A stretch of DNA of 64,000 nucleotides from JADJXM01 sp937967285 (GCA_050249535.1 JBFWQI010000026.1:1-64000), one strand, 5' to 3'; shown: positions 35,595-61,730, counted from the first letter of the stretch. The notes: a model not told the origin generated them from the sequence alone. A program made the numbers and translations.

Positions 35595-36197
35595 TCAGTA
35601 TTTGCGAATCAGTCCGACCACGTGGCCCTGGATTACGACATAGTTCGGGTCCTTGACGATGATCGGTTTGTACTGATCGTTGGCCGGCTGGAGCCGGACC
35701 TGACTCTTATCCTGATAGAACTTTTTGACGGTAGCTTCGGTCCCGTTGACGAGCGCGACGACGGTCTGGCCGTTGCGCGCGGTCTCGGCGGGTTCGACGA
35801 TGATGCAGTCGCCGTCAGCGATATGTTCGTCGCGCATCGAGTCTCCGCGGACTCTGAGGGCAAACCTGCGCGGCGAGTAGAGATCGGGCGTCACCTGGAC
35901 GGTTTCGCGGTTCAGAACGGCGAGGATCGGGCTGCCGGCGGCGACAAGGCCGAGGAGCGGCAGTTCGTTCTCGACTGCGAAGGTCTCGTTCTGAACGATC
36001 TCGATCCCTCTCGAGATATTCTTGAGGCGGCGGATCAGGCCGCCCTGCTCGAGAGCCGTCAGGTGTTCGTGCACCGAAGCCGGCGATTTGAGACTCAGAT
36101 GCTCCTGGATCTCGGCGATAGTCGGCGCATAGCCGTTCTTATTGAAATACCTGACCAGGAAATCGTGGATCTCGTATTGTCTCGGAGTCAGATGCAT
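35595..36197 (-). CDS. lexA: LexA SOS repressor
   Basis: 200-residue repressor and autoprotease. N-terminal winged helix-turn-helix (LTPRQYEIHDFLVRYF, then PTIAEIQEHLSLKSPASVHEHLTALEQGG), cleavage site A87-G88 in GLVAAGSP, and catalytic S120 (GDSM) and K158 (ATVKKF). RecA-stimulated self-cleavage de-represses DNA-repair genes. The ATG at 36197 (AGGGAAG just upstream) gives the normal family length; an ATG at 36224 is also in frame. The family-4 uracil-DNA glycosylase at 51.6 kb could be a target. Confidence 0.95.
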   Translation of the reverse strand: MHLTPRQYEIHDFLVRYFNKNGYAPTIAEIQEHLSLKSPASVHEHLTALEQGGLIRRLKNISRGIEIVQNETFAVENELPLLGLVAAGSPILAVLNRETVQVTPDLYSPRRFALRVRGDSMRDEHIADGDCIIVEPAETARNGQTVVALVNGTEATVKKFYQDKSQVRLQPANDQYKPIIVKDPNYVVIQGHVVGLIRKY

Positions 36198-36237
36198 AAT
36201 CTTCCCTGTTTCGGAGATTGCCATGAAGGCTCGTCTG

Positions 36238-36277
36238 TTTTCGGCTTTCCATTCGACGACCGAAAATATACCGAAAA
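36238..36277. promoter_or_regulatory. Candidate LexA operator upstream of lexA
   Basis: Direct repeat ACCGAAAA-TAT-ACCGAAAA at 36259-36277, and an inverted copy TTTTCGG (36238-36244) 15 bp before CCGAAAA (36260-36266). The position just upstream of lexA is where autorepression sites lie. It is not an E. coli-type CTG-N10-CAG box. Assignment is by position and symmetry only. Confidence 0.4.
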
Positions 36278-36467
36278 GACCTGAAGATTGCAAGCAAAAA
36301 AACAACCACTTTCGAAAAAAACCGATGAGGGGCGTTAAGATCATATTTTCCAGAACCTTGCGTGGTATGAGAGGGTGGAATATGATTTACGGGTGAAAAA
36401 TTGAGGAAGTAAGGGCCGTAACAATCGATACGGTCTGTGTCCCGGGTTGAAGAATCCGAGAATCGTC

Positions 36468-38090
36468 ATGCTCTGCACTAGCTGCAATCTGGAATATCCC
36501 GAATATCTGAATTTCTGTCGCAGATGCGGAAAGCCTCTGGTGCATTCGACTGCCGAGACGGTGGTCGAGTCGCACTGTTGCACGCGATGCGGAGCGCGCG
36601 TGGCGCGGGGCGAGAACTTCTGCCAGCAGTGCGGCAACAGGCTCAATGCGCGGACGACTGAGACGGTGATCGGGGCGTGTCATCACTGCGGCACGTCCTG
36701 GAGGTCGGGCTGGTTATTCTGCCGGAATTGCGGTCTGGACAGGGACAGGGCGCTGATGCCGCGGGTATCCGCGCCGGTTCCGGCCGGATCACCGCGGGCA
36801 GAGGTGATTGCGGCGCTCGAGGAGTATCTGAAGATCGACAAGATCTTCTGTCCGAAATGCGGAGTCGAGGCGAAGCCGTATTCGAAGTTCTGCGAAACCT
36901 GCGGAATGACGCTCGATCAGGCCGAAGCGGAAGGAAAGCCTGGCAGCGCTCCGTCGGATGCCCCGACTTTGATCGGCGAGATCGAAGAGGACGAGGCGAT
37001 CGCAGAGGCTGTGACGATCAGGGAGGACACGATACCTGCGGTCCGGCAGATGCGTACGAGGCCTGACAAGGAGGCTCCGCTGACGACGGATGCCCCGCGC
37101 GGTCGGCGGACCGAACTGATCGAGGAGGCGGATGAGACGGTCGCCATGCCGCCCGATGATGGTGCATCCGAAGAGGAAAGCTCGGAGCCTGCCGTCGCGC
37201 CCCCGGAGCGAAAAGTCGAGGCGGCGCCCCCGACCATGCCCGTCGAAGAGCAGAGGAAGAGGACCAACCGTTCAGCCATCCAGACGCTCGGAATACTTGC
37301 CGCGGTAATCATTGTCATGGTCGGGGCGTACGGCTGGTGGATGAGCAGAAGGCCCGCAAAGACAGGGGATGCGCAATCGGCTCCAGTTGCATTGCCGGCT
37401 CCCGATGCGGCAAAGTCAGCCGCGCCCGCGGGCATGATCTTTATACCCGGAGGCCGGTTTACGATGGGTCGGGATGACGGCGACGAGTTCGAGCGGCCGG
37501 CTTTCACTTCGACGGTCAAGCCATTCTTCATTGACCGGACGGAAGTGACGAATGAGGATTACTTGAAGTTCATCGAGGCGACAGGGTACAGGGCTCCGTC
37601 GAACTGGCAAAATGGTCGTTTTCCCGACGGTCAGGGGAAGCTGCCTGTGATCAATGTCTCCTGGGATGATGCGAGCGAATACGCAAAATGGGCCGGCAAG
37701 AGATTGCCGAAGGAAGACGAATGGGAATATGCCGCCCGCGGTGAAGACGGGAGAAGATACCCCTGGGGTTCCGGATGGAGCGTCGGTAAGGCCAACGCAT
37801 CGAACCTCGGCGGCGCTATCCGCGAGGTCGGCAGCTTCCCCGAAGGCGCCAGCCCGTTCGGGGTTCTTGATATGTCCGGCAATGTCTGGGAGTGGACCGA
37901 CAGCGACCTGAGAAGTTATGCCAACCGAAATCAGAGGCTGGCTGAAGGCAAGGTGATCCGCGGAGGGGCCTTCGACGTTCCGGCCGAACGGGCGACGACG
38001 ACATATCGCGGAGTCGTGCCCCCGGACAAGTATTACGACAAGACGGGTTTCCGCTGCGCCAGAGATGCGGATCAGAGTGCAGCGAACTGA
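36468..38090 (+). CDS. Zinc-ribbon array fused to a formylglycine-generating-enzyme-like (SUMF1) domain
   Basis: 540 residues. Four zinc ribbons in a row at the N-terminus (CTSC..CRRC, CTRC..CQQC, CHHC..CRNC, CPKC..CETC; about 3-150), an acidic linker, one membrane helix (about 268-290), then an extracytoplasmic FGE-sulfatase domain: GMIFIPGGRFTMG, FFIDRTEVTNEDYLKF, INVSWDDASEYAKWAGKRLP, MSGNVWEWTD and VIRGGAFD. True FGE activates sulfatases, but many fused members only bind ligands. A sulfatase with a CxPSR site is encoded at 55.7 kb. The start codon could also be TTG 36447. Confidence 0.85.
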   Translation: MLCTSCNLEYPEYLNFCRRCGKPLVHSTAETVVESHCCTRCGARVARGENFCQQCGNRLNARTTETVIGACHHCGTSWRSGWLFCRNCGLDRDRALMPRVSAPVPAGSPRAEVIAALEEYLKIDKIFCPKCGVEAKPYSKFCETCGMTLDQAEAEGKPGSAPSDAPTLIGEIEEDEAIAEAVTIREDTIPAVRQMRTRPDKEAPLTTDAPRGRRTELIEEADETVAMPPDDGASEEESSEPAVAPPERKVEAAPPTMPVEEQRKRTNRSAIQTLGILAAVIIVMVGAYGWWMSRRPAKTGDAQSAPVALPAPDAAKSAAPAGMIFIPGGRFTMGRDDGDEFERPAFTSTVKPFFIDRTEVTNEDYLKFIEATGYRAPSNWQNGRFPDGQGKLPVINVSWDDASEYAKWAGKRLPKEDEWEYAARGEDGRRYPWGSGWSVGKANASNLGGAIREVGSFPEGASPFGVLDMSGNVWEWTDSDLRSYANRNQRLAEGKVIRGGAFDVPAERATTTYRGVVPPDKYYDKTGFRCARDADQSAAN

Positions 38091-38117
38091 TCGCACCTAT
38101 TATCCTGAGTGATCGCG

Positions 38118-39389
38118 ATGTATCCGAACGGCTGTCGAAAACTGGTGATGACGATTTTGATTTCGGCCTGCGTGTGCCTGTCCGCCAGTCCTCAGAATCC
38201 GACCGGCCGCGAGATCCCCAAAAGCGGCAAGAAGGAACCGGCCAGGAAGGAGCCGGTCAGGAAAGAGCCTGCGCCGAAGAGGAGCACGACGCGAACACGT
38301 CGCCCCGCGCCCAGTCTGACGCTGATGGCGCCGGCCGGTGCGATCATCGAAGTCGACGGCAAACCGCGCGGCGTCGCCAACATCGAGGGCCGGCTGGTTC
38401 TGAGCGGGATCAAGCCCGGAGCGCACGATATCAAGGTTACCGCCAACGGATTCGAACCGTGGCAGGGCAAGCTGGAGATGACGGCAGCGTCGATGTCATT
38501 CACCGCGCCGCTGGTCAAAAAGCCCGAGACCGGAAGACTGGCACTGACGGCGAGCGAGCCCGGGACCGAGATCTTCATCGACGACAAGTACAGCGTCAAA
38601 AGCCTGGCCGGTCAGACGCTGATGGTGAGCGGGCTGCTGCCGGGCCGAAGACAGTTGCGAGCCGTCAGGAAGGGTTTCAAGGACTGGCAGATGACGGTGA
38701 CTGTGAAGGCGAACGAGACGCTCGCGGTCGACGTCAAACTGAAACCGATACTGAATCCCGAGATGATGGCGGTCCGCGAGGGGGTCTTCATACGCGGATC
38801 CGATCGCGGAGCGCGCGACCAGCGGCCTTCGCATCAGGTCGTCACGGATGCATTCGAGATATCCACGCGCGAGGTTACAAACAGCCTCTACAAGCACTTC
38901 ATCGACGCGACTGGTCATCCTGCGCCGAAGGGCGTCGGCTTCGGGTGGATCGACAACAAAATCCCGGATGGACTGGAAGACAAACCCGTCGTCTTCGTCA
39001 CATGGAATGATGCGGTTGCGTTCTGCCAGTGGCTCTCGAAAGAGACCGGCAGCCGCTATCGTTTACCTACCGAGGCCGAGTGGGAGAAAGCAGCCACGCA
39101 GGTCGGCGAACAGTATTCTTCGGTCGGAAGCGTCTGGGAATGGTGCAGCGACTGGTACGATCCCGATTATTATCGCGAAAAGGATCGCGCGAATCCGAAA
39201 GGTCCGGCTTCTAGCAGGAGCTTCAAGCTGATGGGCCGCGAGGGACCGGTCAAGGTGATCCGGGGCGGAGGGTTCGGCCGCGGAGCGATCGCTCAACGGG
39301 CAGCCGAAAGAAACTACTACTTCCCGACCCAGAGCAGATTCGATATCGGTTTCAGGATCGTCCGCGAAATCGCCCCCGGCAAACAATAA
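38118..39389 (+). CDS. Secreted PEGA-domain protein with formylglycine-generating-enzyme-like domain
   Basis: 423 residues with a signal peptide (about 1-26), a Lys/Pro/Arg-rich stretch, two PEGA repeats (about 70-140 and 148-215; IIEVDGKPRGVANIEGRLVLSGIKPG and a second copy) and a C-terminal SUMF1/FGE fold (about 225-420) with TREVTNSLYKHF, VVFVTWNDAVAFCQWLS, LPTEAEWEKA, SVWEWCSDWYDPDYY and VIRGGGFG. PEGA modules are surface-layer or scaffold domains. It follows the other FGE-like gene by 27 bp, so the pair is likely co-transcribed. Confidence 0.85.
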   Translation: MYPNGCRKLVMTILISACVCLSASPQNPTGREIPKSGKKEPARKEPVRKEPAPKRSTTRTRRPAPSLTLMAPAGAIIEVDGKPRGVANIEGRLVLSGIKPGAHDIKVTANGFEPWQGKLEMTAASMSFTAPLVKKPETGRLALTASEPGTEIFIDDKYSVKSLAGQTLMVSGLLPGRRQLRAVRKGFKDWQMTVTVKANETLAVDVKLKPILNPEMMAVREGVFIRGSDRGARDQRPSHQVVTDAFEISTREVTNSLYKHFIDATGHPAPKGVGFGWIDNKIPDGLEDKPVVFVTWNDAVAFCQWLSKETGSRYRLPTEAEWEKAATQVGEQYSSVGSVWEWCSDWYDPDYYREKDRANPKGPASSRSFKLMGREGPVKVIRGGGFGRGAIAQRAAERNYYFPTQSRFDIGFRIVREIAPGKQ

Positions 39390-39398
39390 GGAATGAAC

Positions 39399-40253
39399 AT
39401 GAAGCGAATCAGTTTGATCGCCGGTTGTCTCGCCATTCTCTGCCTCACGTCGATGATGGCGGCGGCTCAACAGCGGCCCCTGGTGACTGAGGACATCGAG
39501 ATCGTCAAGCCCGGATCGGCCCGCTTCGAGTTCGGGCTCGACTTTCAGACCGACCGCAACTTTCCGGTCTCGGGACTCAACGGCGATCTGACGCGGCTCG
39601 GCGTGGTGGCGCTGACGATCGGCCTGGCGCCGAACGTCGAGGTCGAATCCGGCGGCGTGCTCCAGAACTATCTGAGCATCAACCGCCAGTATCAGCCGAG
39701 CGCGATCCCGCTTCAGCTCAGCCGCGGAACCAATTCGACTCACGACTGGGGCGACTTCTACGTCGCCACCAAGATCAAACTGAGGCGCGAGACGAAGCGC
39801 GGCCCGGCGCTCGGCTACAGGTTCGGCGCCGAGATGCCAAATTCCAACCAGGCACGCGGGATCGGGCTCAACCAGATCAACTTCTTCGCGACGATCATCG
39901 CCAGCAAGCATTTCGGCAGGTTCCACGTCTTCGGGAATATCGGGCTCGGAATCCTGACGGCGCCCGTCGATCCCTTCACGCAGAATGATGTCCTGCTATA
40001 CGGCCTGGCCGCGACATACACGGTCAACGACCGCCTGACAATGGTCGGCGAGGTCAACGGACGCTACAGCACGCGAAACAATACGCCGCTCGGGACGGAA
40101 TCCGACGGCGCCGCCCGGCTCGGCGCGCGGATCAGAGCCGCCGGCCTGACCTGGGACATCGCCGGCATCCGCGGGCTCAACCGCGTCAGCACTCGCGGCG
40201 GAATCACCTTCGGCGTCACTTACGAGGCGAAACTGCTCGAACCGGTGAAGTAG
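39399..40253 (+). CDS. Outer-membrane beta-barrel-like protein
   Basis: 284 residues with a signal peptide (MKRISLIAGCLAILCLTSMMAAAQ). The mature part is made of alternating-residue strands with Gly and aromatic girdles (FEFGLDFQTDRNFPVSG, GDFYVATKIKLRRE, ALGYRFGAEMPNS, FGNIGLGILTAP), typical of the outer-membrane channel group annotated as meta-pathway phenol degradation-like proteins. ATG 39399 has AAGGA at correct spacing, unlike the ATG 6 bases upstream. The stop codon TAG (40251) is the first triplet of a heptad array. Probably last in the FGE-like operon. Confidence 0.75.
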   Translation: MKRISLIAGCLAILCLTSMMAAAQQRPLVTEDIEIVKPGSARFEFGLDFQTDRNFPVSGLNGDLTRLGVVALTIGLAPNVEVESGGVLQNYLSINRQYQPSAIPLQLSRGTNSTHDWGDFYVATKIKLRRETKRGPALGYRFGAEMPNSNQARGIGLNQINFFATIIASKHFGRFHVFGNIGLGILTAPVDPFTQNDVLLYGLAATYTVNDRLTMVGEVNGRYSTRNNTPLGTESDGAARLGARIRAAGLTWDIAGIRGLNRVSTRGGITFGVTYEAKLLEPVK

Positions 40254-40511
40254 TAGGCGGTGGGGAGTAGGCAGTAGGCGGTATGCAGTAGGCGGTATGC
40301 AGTAGGCAGTATGCAGTAGGCAGTAGGCGGTTCTTTGGATTAATTTTCGATATTCCTCAAAGCATGATAGCGGATTTAACATGCACGCGTATCCTTATAC
40401 TGACTACTGACTACTGACTACTGACTACTGACTACTGACTACTGACTACTGACTACTGACTACTGACTACTGACTACTGACTACTGACTACTGACTACTG
40501 ACTACCCCCTA
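40251..40511. repeat. Large heptad array, two inverted arms
   Basis: Left arm 40251-40333 built of gcagtag/gcggtat/gcggtgg-type 7-mers; right arm 40397-40511 is a nearly pure run of about 16 copies of tgactac. The arms are imperfectly complementary (CTACTG cores). The rest of the gap up to 40725 has no gene. Not a CRISPR: the unit is 7 bp and there are no spacers. Confidence 0.85.
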
Positions 40512-40725
40512 CTTGACTTATCTTCTTACATGAGTTTGAATTGAGATCTCAAAAGAAGAGCCCCCGCGCACCGTGGTGCCAACCATTGATTTATTGACAG
40601 AACATTAAGTCCGGCATAAGACCTCGCCGCCCCGTCCAATCCAACGACCCCGTAAGGCTTCGAAGAAGTCCGCCGGCAGGGAACATCCAGTCATAGCAAT
40701 GCCGCAGTCATCAGGAGCAGTCCCA

Positions 40726-50028
<9,303 letters not shown>

Positions 50029-50060
50029 TCGAATGTAACGGCTCTGCCTGTGGGGGAAGA

Positions 50061-50227
50061 TTATTTCGATAGGATTTACAGGATTTGACAGGATTTACAG
50101 GATAATATTGAAAAAACTTGAATCTGCTACACGGAATTTCAGGGCAAAAAGGCCACTTCATAACCCTGAACCGATCCTGTAAATCCTGTCGAAATTTCCC
50201 TTCTTCTCTCAGTGGCTGAGCAGTTAC
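50061..50227. repeat. AGGATTTACAGG-type inverted element, copy 1
   Basis: Left arm 50061-50106 (caggattta units), right arm 50172-50201 (tcctgtaaa units), followed by the box GGCTGAGCAGTTAC (50214-50227). The centre (ctt-gaat, cacttcataaccc) is shared with the element at 55429-55616, showing the two are homologous elements and not just similar arms. Confidence 0.85.
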
Positions 50228-50295
50228 GAACGAATTGACGCCGGCGTACCCGTGGTGCCTTCCGCTTCGCCCGATTATTCTTTAAACTTGAATAT

Positions 50296-51435
<1,140 letters not shown>

Positions 51436-51444
51436 AAAGAGATT

Positions 51445-51574
51445 TAGACGCCAAGGCGCCAAGGCGGCCAAGAATTATTTAAGGGAATTTGAATCCGGAT
51501 TATAACCAGACGGTCGTGACTCAGAAATTTTATCCATTAACACTCTTGGCTGATCTTGGCGCCTTGGCGTTTAA
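51445..51574. repeat. CGCCAAGG-type inverted element
   Basis: Left arm 51445-51473 (gccaagg units) and right arm 51541-51574 (ccttggc units) in the space between the 3' ends of the mscS and UDG genes. Same family as 10066-10338. Confidence 0.8.
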
Positions 51575-51600
51575 AACTCAGGAAGCCCTACGTCTTTGTC

Positions 51601-52224
51601 CTACTCGGACAACACCCCCCTGACCAGCTTCAGGTCCTCCCACGACTCCCGCTTCTTCTCCGGCACCCTCAGCAGGTACGCCGGATTGAACGTCGGAACC
51701 AGATGCATCTCCATCCCGTTCAATCTGTAAGGATAAACCTTCCCCCTCAACTGCGAGATCGTCCGCTTCGACCGCAGCAACGTCTGAGCCGCCAGCGCCC
51801 CGAAAGCGATGATGATCCGCGGTTTGACTACCAGAATCTGCCGCAGCAGGATCGGCCGGCAGTCCTCGACCTCTTCGACGGAAAAGTTGCGCTCGCCCGG
51901 CGGGATGCACTTGATCACGTTGCAGATGTAACAGTCTGACCGCTCAAGGCCGATCGCTCCCAGCATCCTGTCCAGCAATATCCCGGCCTGACCCATAAAC
52001 GGCCGCTCGGAGTCGATGTCGTCCACGCCCGGCCCCTCGCCGATCACCATCACCCCGGCGCCCGGTTCTCCCTCACCGAAAATTACCGGCATTCCCTTCC
52101 TGCAGGCCCCGCAGACCTCGCTCCGCCCCAGATCCGACAGGATCCGCCCAAGGGAATCCCCTTCCGGCGCCTCAACCCTGTCGCCGTCATTCATTTCTCC
52201 GAACAGATAGTGTTCATCACCCAT
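51601..52224 (-). CDS. Uracil-DNA glycosylase, family 4 (iron-sulfur)
   Basis: 207 residues from ATG 52224. Removes uracil from DNA. Motif 1 GEGPGVDDID, the PFMGQAG loop, and motif TFNPAYLLR near the end define family 4/5-type enzymes. The four cluster cysteines are present with typical spacing (C38, C41, C106, C122). The frame stays open upstream because of palindromic repeats that each contribute ATG-GTC-GCC-GAG; these are not credible as N-terminus. The gene is alone on the minus strand. Confidence 0.9.
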   Translation of the reverse strand: MGDEHYLFGEMNDGDRVEAPEGDSLGRILSDLGRSEVCGACRKGMPVIFGEGEPGAGVMVIGEGPGVDDIDSERPFMGQAGILLDRMLGAIGLERSDCYICNVIKCIPPGERNFSVEEVEDCRPILLRQILVVKPRIIIAFGALAAQTLLRSKRTISQLRGKVYPYRLNGMEMHLVPTFNPAYLLRVPEKKRESWEDLKLVRGVLSE

Positions 52225-52236
52225 TGTTCCCCCCCT

Positions 52237-52334
52237 GGGAACGCCGAGCCCCAGCTCGGCGACCATTAACAGATAGATTTCCTCATCCATTTCCACCTCC
52301 CCGGGAGCGCCGAGCCCCAGCTCGGCGACCATTA
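52237..52334. repeat. Two copies of a 32-bp palindromic repeat
   Basis: Copies at 52237-52268 and 52303-52334 share GCCGAGCCCCAGCTCGGC plus the flank GACCATTA. Each core is a perfect hairpin (GCCGAGC/GCTCGGC type). They sit between the UDG start codon and the tRNA promoter and may be part of a genome-wide REP-like family. Confidence 0.8.
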
Positions 52335-52451
52335 TCCATTAATATATGTGTCTTCCACGACTTTCAAACCACCTCCCACCCAATCGCATTCATTGCATAG
52401 ACTTACGCCGCCCGACAAAGATTAGAATCCGATTAATGTGAAAGATGGAAC

Positions 52452-52480
52452 TTGACAGAGAAGGGCATGATGAGTAGGAT
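52452..52480 (+). promoter_or_regulatory. Promoter of the tRNA operon
   Basis: TTGACA (52452-52457), a 17-nt spacer and TAGGAT (52475-52480): near-consensus sigma-70 type, placing the start of transcription about 9 nt before the tRNA-Ala 5' end. Confidence 0.75.
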
Positions 52481-52495
52481 ACTGATTCGTCTCTT

Positions 52496-52572
<77 letters not shown>

Positions 52573-52590
52573 GAATTGAATAGAGTTTCC

Positions 52591-52670
<80 letters not shown>

Positions 52671-52685
52671 TAATTTTTTATAAGT

Positions 52686-52710
52686 CACGGGAGCCGATTC
52701 GGCTCCCGTG
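52686..52710 (+). terminator. Terminator after the tRNA pair
   Basis: A 12-bp perfect stem, CACGGGAGCCGA with TCGGCTCCCGTG, 15 bp after tRNA-Asn. No good T-run downstream, so it may be a weak terminator or a processing/stability hairpin. Confidence 0.7.
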
Positions 52711-52824
52711 TTGCGTTTAGGGGCAAATGCCCCCGTAATTGACTCGATACCTGCCTCCCACTGTACTCCCCATCTGAGATAATAATCTTGCAAATTTTCA
52801 TTTCGAATGCATAATTGCAATATT

Positions 52825-54042
52825 ATGGCGATCAATTATATCGAGAGGGCGGCGGAAAATATCATCAGGAATGCGTCAGCCGAATTCCCTGCGGTAGTTT
52901 TGACCGGCCCCCGTCAGTCAGGAAAGACAACCCTTTTGAGGCGGATATTCGGTGAGAAGTTCGGCTATGTCTCGCTCGAGCCTCCGGATGTCCGGGCAGC
53001 GGCGATGGAAGATCCGCGCGGGTTTCTCGAGACATACGCGTCACCGGTAATTCTCGACGAGGTACAGTTCGCGCCCGATCTCCTGTTCTACATCAAGGAG
53101 CGAATCGATGCCAACAGGTCTCGGGCGGGACAATACCTCCTGACCGGTTCTCAGAATCTCCTGATCGGCGAGAAAATCACGGAGTCGCTTGCCGGCAGAG
53201 CAGCGATACTCCGATTGATGCCGTTATCACGCCGGGAAATAAACGGGATAGCCGGAGCCCCCCTTCCCTGGGAGAGCCCGCGAGTCAACAAACGACCAGT
53301 CTCTCCGAAGGAGATGTGGAAAGAATTTCTGCGGGGGAGCTATCCTGAACTGATCGCCAATCCCGGTCGCGACAGCTGGCTGTGGCACGCGAGCTATGTT
53401 CAGACCTATCTTGAGCGGGACGTTCGCACGCTTCGCCAGGTTGGTGATCTGTCACAGTTTCAGAGTTTTCTGCGCGCTCTGGCAGCAAGGAGTGGTCAAT
53501 TGCTTAACCTGAGCGATCTGGCCAGAGATCTGGGCCTGGCCATCAATACAGTCAAAGCCTGGATTTCAGTCCTCGAAGCTACCTTTCAGGTGATGATCCT
53601 CAGACCTTATTTCGCCAACATGGGAAAGAGACTCGTCAAAACCCCGAAGGTCTATTTTACGGATGTCGGCATGCTCTGCTATTTGACAGGCCTCAGGGAT
53701 CCTGACCATGCGGCATCCGGGCCGATGAGCGGACAGATAATGGAGACGGCCGTGCTGTCGGAAATATTCAAGACACTCGTCAACCGCGGCGAAGATCCGC
53801 AACTCTACTTCTGGAGAACTTCGACCGGGACCGAAGTAGACCTCATAGTCGAGACCGGCGGCCGACTGGTGCCGATCGAGGTTAAGCAGACAGCAACGCC
53901 GAGGCCAGCCCTGGCCTCCTCGATCAGGACCTTTCAGGAAGATTTCGGTGACAGAGCCCTGCCGGGTTATGTCGTTCATTCCGGCGACGTCCGCCTGCCA
54001 CTGGGATCGAATGTCACGGCATTGCCCTTTGCCGAGCTCTAG
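52825..54042 (+). CDS. AAA ATPase with DUF4143 domain
   Basis: 405 residues. N-terminal AAA-type P-loop GPRQSGKTT (28-36), Walker B VILDEVQFAPDLL, and the sensor-like YLLTGSQNLL. After this comes a winged-helix segment, then the C-terminal DUF4143 region with a PD-(D/E)xK-like pattern YFWRTSTGTEVDLIV...VPIEVK. This family is very common, often of sporadic distribution, and is sometimes linked to toxin-antitoxin or defence islands; its substrate is unknown. Start ATG 52825. It lies alone downstream of the tRNA pair. Confidence 0.92.
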   Translation: MAINYIERAAENIIRNASAEFPAVVLTGPRQSGKTTLLRRIFGEKFGYVSLEPPDVRAAAMEDPRGFLETYASPVILDEVQFAPDLLFYIKERIDANRSRAGQYLLTGSQNLLIGEKITESLAGRAAILRLMPLSRREINGIAGAPLPWESPRVNKRPVSPKEMWKEFLRGSYPELIANPGRDSWLWHASYVQTYLERDVRTLRQVGDLSQFQSFLRALAARSGQLLNLSDLARDLGLAINTVKAWISVLEATFQVMILRPYFANMGKRLVKTPKVYFTDVGMLCYLTGLRDPDHAASGPMSGQIMETAVLSEIFKTLVNRGEDPQLYFWRTSTGTEVDLIVETGGRLVPIEVKQTATPRPALASSIRTFQEDFGDRALPGYVVHSGDVRLPLGSNVTALPFAEL

Positions 54043-54178
54043 CCGCCTGCCTTGCGTCATGGATGCACCATCCAGCTTCCTTAAGAATCGGCTTTCATCA
54101 TCAAATATGCATCCATCAACAACATCAGAAAGAATAATATTAATTTTGGCCATCGAATTCGGTCAGCAACTTCAAGAT

Positions 54179-54346
54179 CTAATTGTGTCCCCTTCTCTTC
54201 GCCCATTCGATCGGAGTGGCCCACTCAGGATCATCCGGCAGATTCAAGCCGGCGCCATTTTTCAAGAGCAGTTCGAGCATTCCTGTTTTGCCGCAGCGCG
54301 CAACCCAGGCGAGCGGGGTCGAGCGGAACTCCTTGTCGCGGGCTTT
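54179..54346 (-). pseudogene. Ankyrin-repeat gene remnant
   Basis: On the minus strand the reading ends at TAG (54179-54181) and encodes RDKEFRSTPLAWVARCGKTG, then MLELLLKNGAGLNLPDDPEW and ATPIEWAKRRGHN. These are two ankyrin-repeat units of the TPLxWAxxxGxxxxLLLxxGA pattern. No start codon or upstream repeats remain: the frame runs directly into the inverted-repeat element at 54345-54435. It is a 3' relic of a larger gene. The rest of 54043-54545 shows nothing else that is coding. Confidence 0.7.
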
Positions 54347-54435
54347 TTGGAGTGCGGCGGCCCGGCGCCGCTTTCCCTGTTGAAGTGATTTATCGGATCA
54401 ATAACAAAGCGACGCCGGGCCGTCGCACTCCAAAG
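54345..54435. repeat. Inverted-repeat element abutting the ankyrin relic
   Basis: Left arm 54345-54374 (TTTTGGAGTGCGGCGG...) and right arm 54406-54435 (...CCGTCGCACTCCAAAG) are inverted copies of about 30 bp around a 31-bp centre. This MITE-like or REP-like element lies exactly where the ankyrin homology stops, so its insertion may have disrupted that gene. Confidence 0.8.
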
Positions 54436-54545
54436 ATTACGGATTAACGGTCTCGATTTCTATGATTCTGCGATGAAGTGCATTATTATCTCGGAGTCTT
54501 GCCCTTACCTCGAGCAATTGACCCGCATACCGGAGACGGAAAATT

Positions 54546-55421
<876 letters not shown>

Positions 55422-55428
55422 GGAGGAT

Positions 55429-55616
55429 TATTTCGACAGGATTAACAGGATTTGTCAGGATTTACAGGATTAAATTGAAAACTCTTGAGTCCGTTACAGG
55501 GAATTTCGGGTCAAAGAGGCACTTCATAACCCGGAATCAATCCTGTAAATCCTGACAAATCCTGTTAATCCTGTCGAAATTTCCCTTTTCCTCTTCGGGC
55601 TCAGTAGATACGACCG
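55429..55616. repeat. AGGATTTACAGG-type inverted element, copy 2
   Basis: Left arm 55429-55474, right arm 55539-55586, then a diverged box GGGCTCAGTAGATAC (about 55598-55612). The inner segment (cttgag, cacttcataaccc) aligns with copy 1 at 50061-50227 through its whole length. Confidence 0.85.
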
Positions 55617-55674
55617 AGGCCGGTCAGACGATCTCCTGAGCCCGAGGCGGTCGCGATAACGGAAGACTATATTA

Positions 55675-58792
<3,118 letters not shown>

Positions 58793-58874
58793 TGTCTCAA
58801 CCGTATCTTTATTGAATGAATATCAGACACACTTCTAATCACTGGAAACCGGGAACTGGAAACCGGAAACTTCT

Positions 58875-61729
<2,855 letters not shown>

Positions 61730-61730
<1 letters not shown>

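Noticed and set aside
40397..40511. Possible CRISPR array
   Set aside because: Pure 7-bp tandem units without spacers and no cas genes in the window.
52807..54042. Integrated island at the tRNA genes
   Set aside because: No integrase, no direct repeat of the tRNA 3' end found by eye, and the DUF4143 gene alone is not enough.
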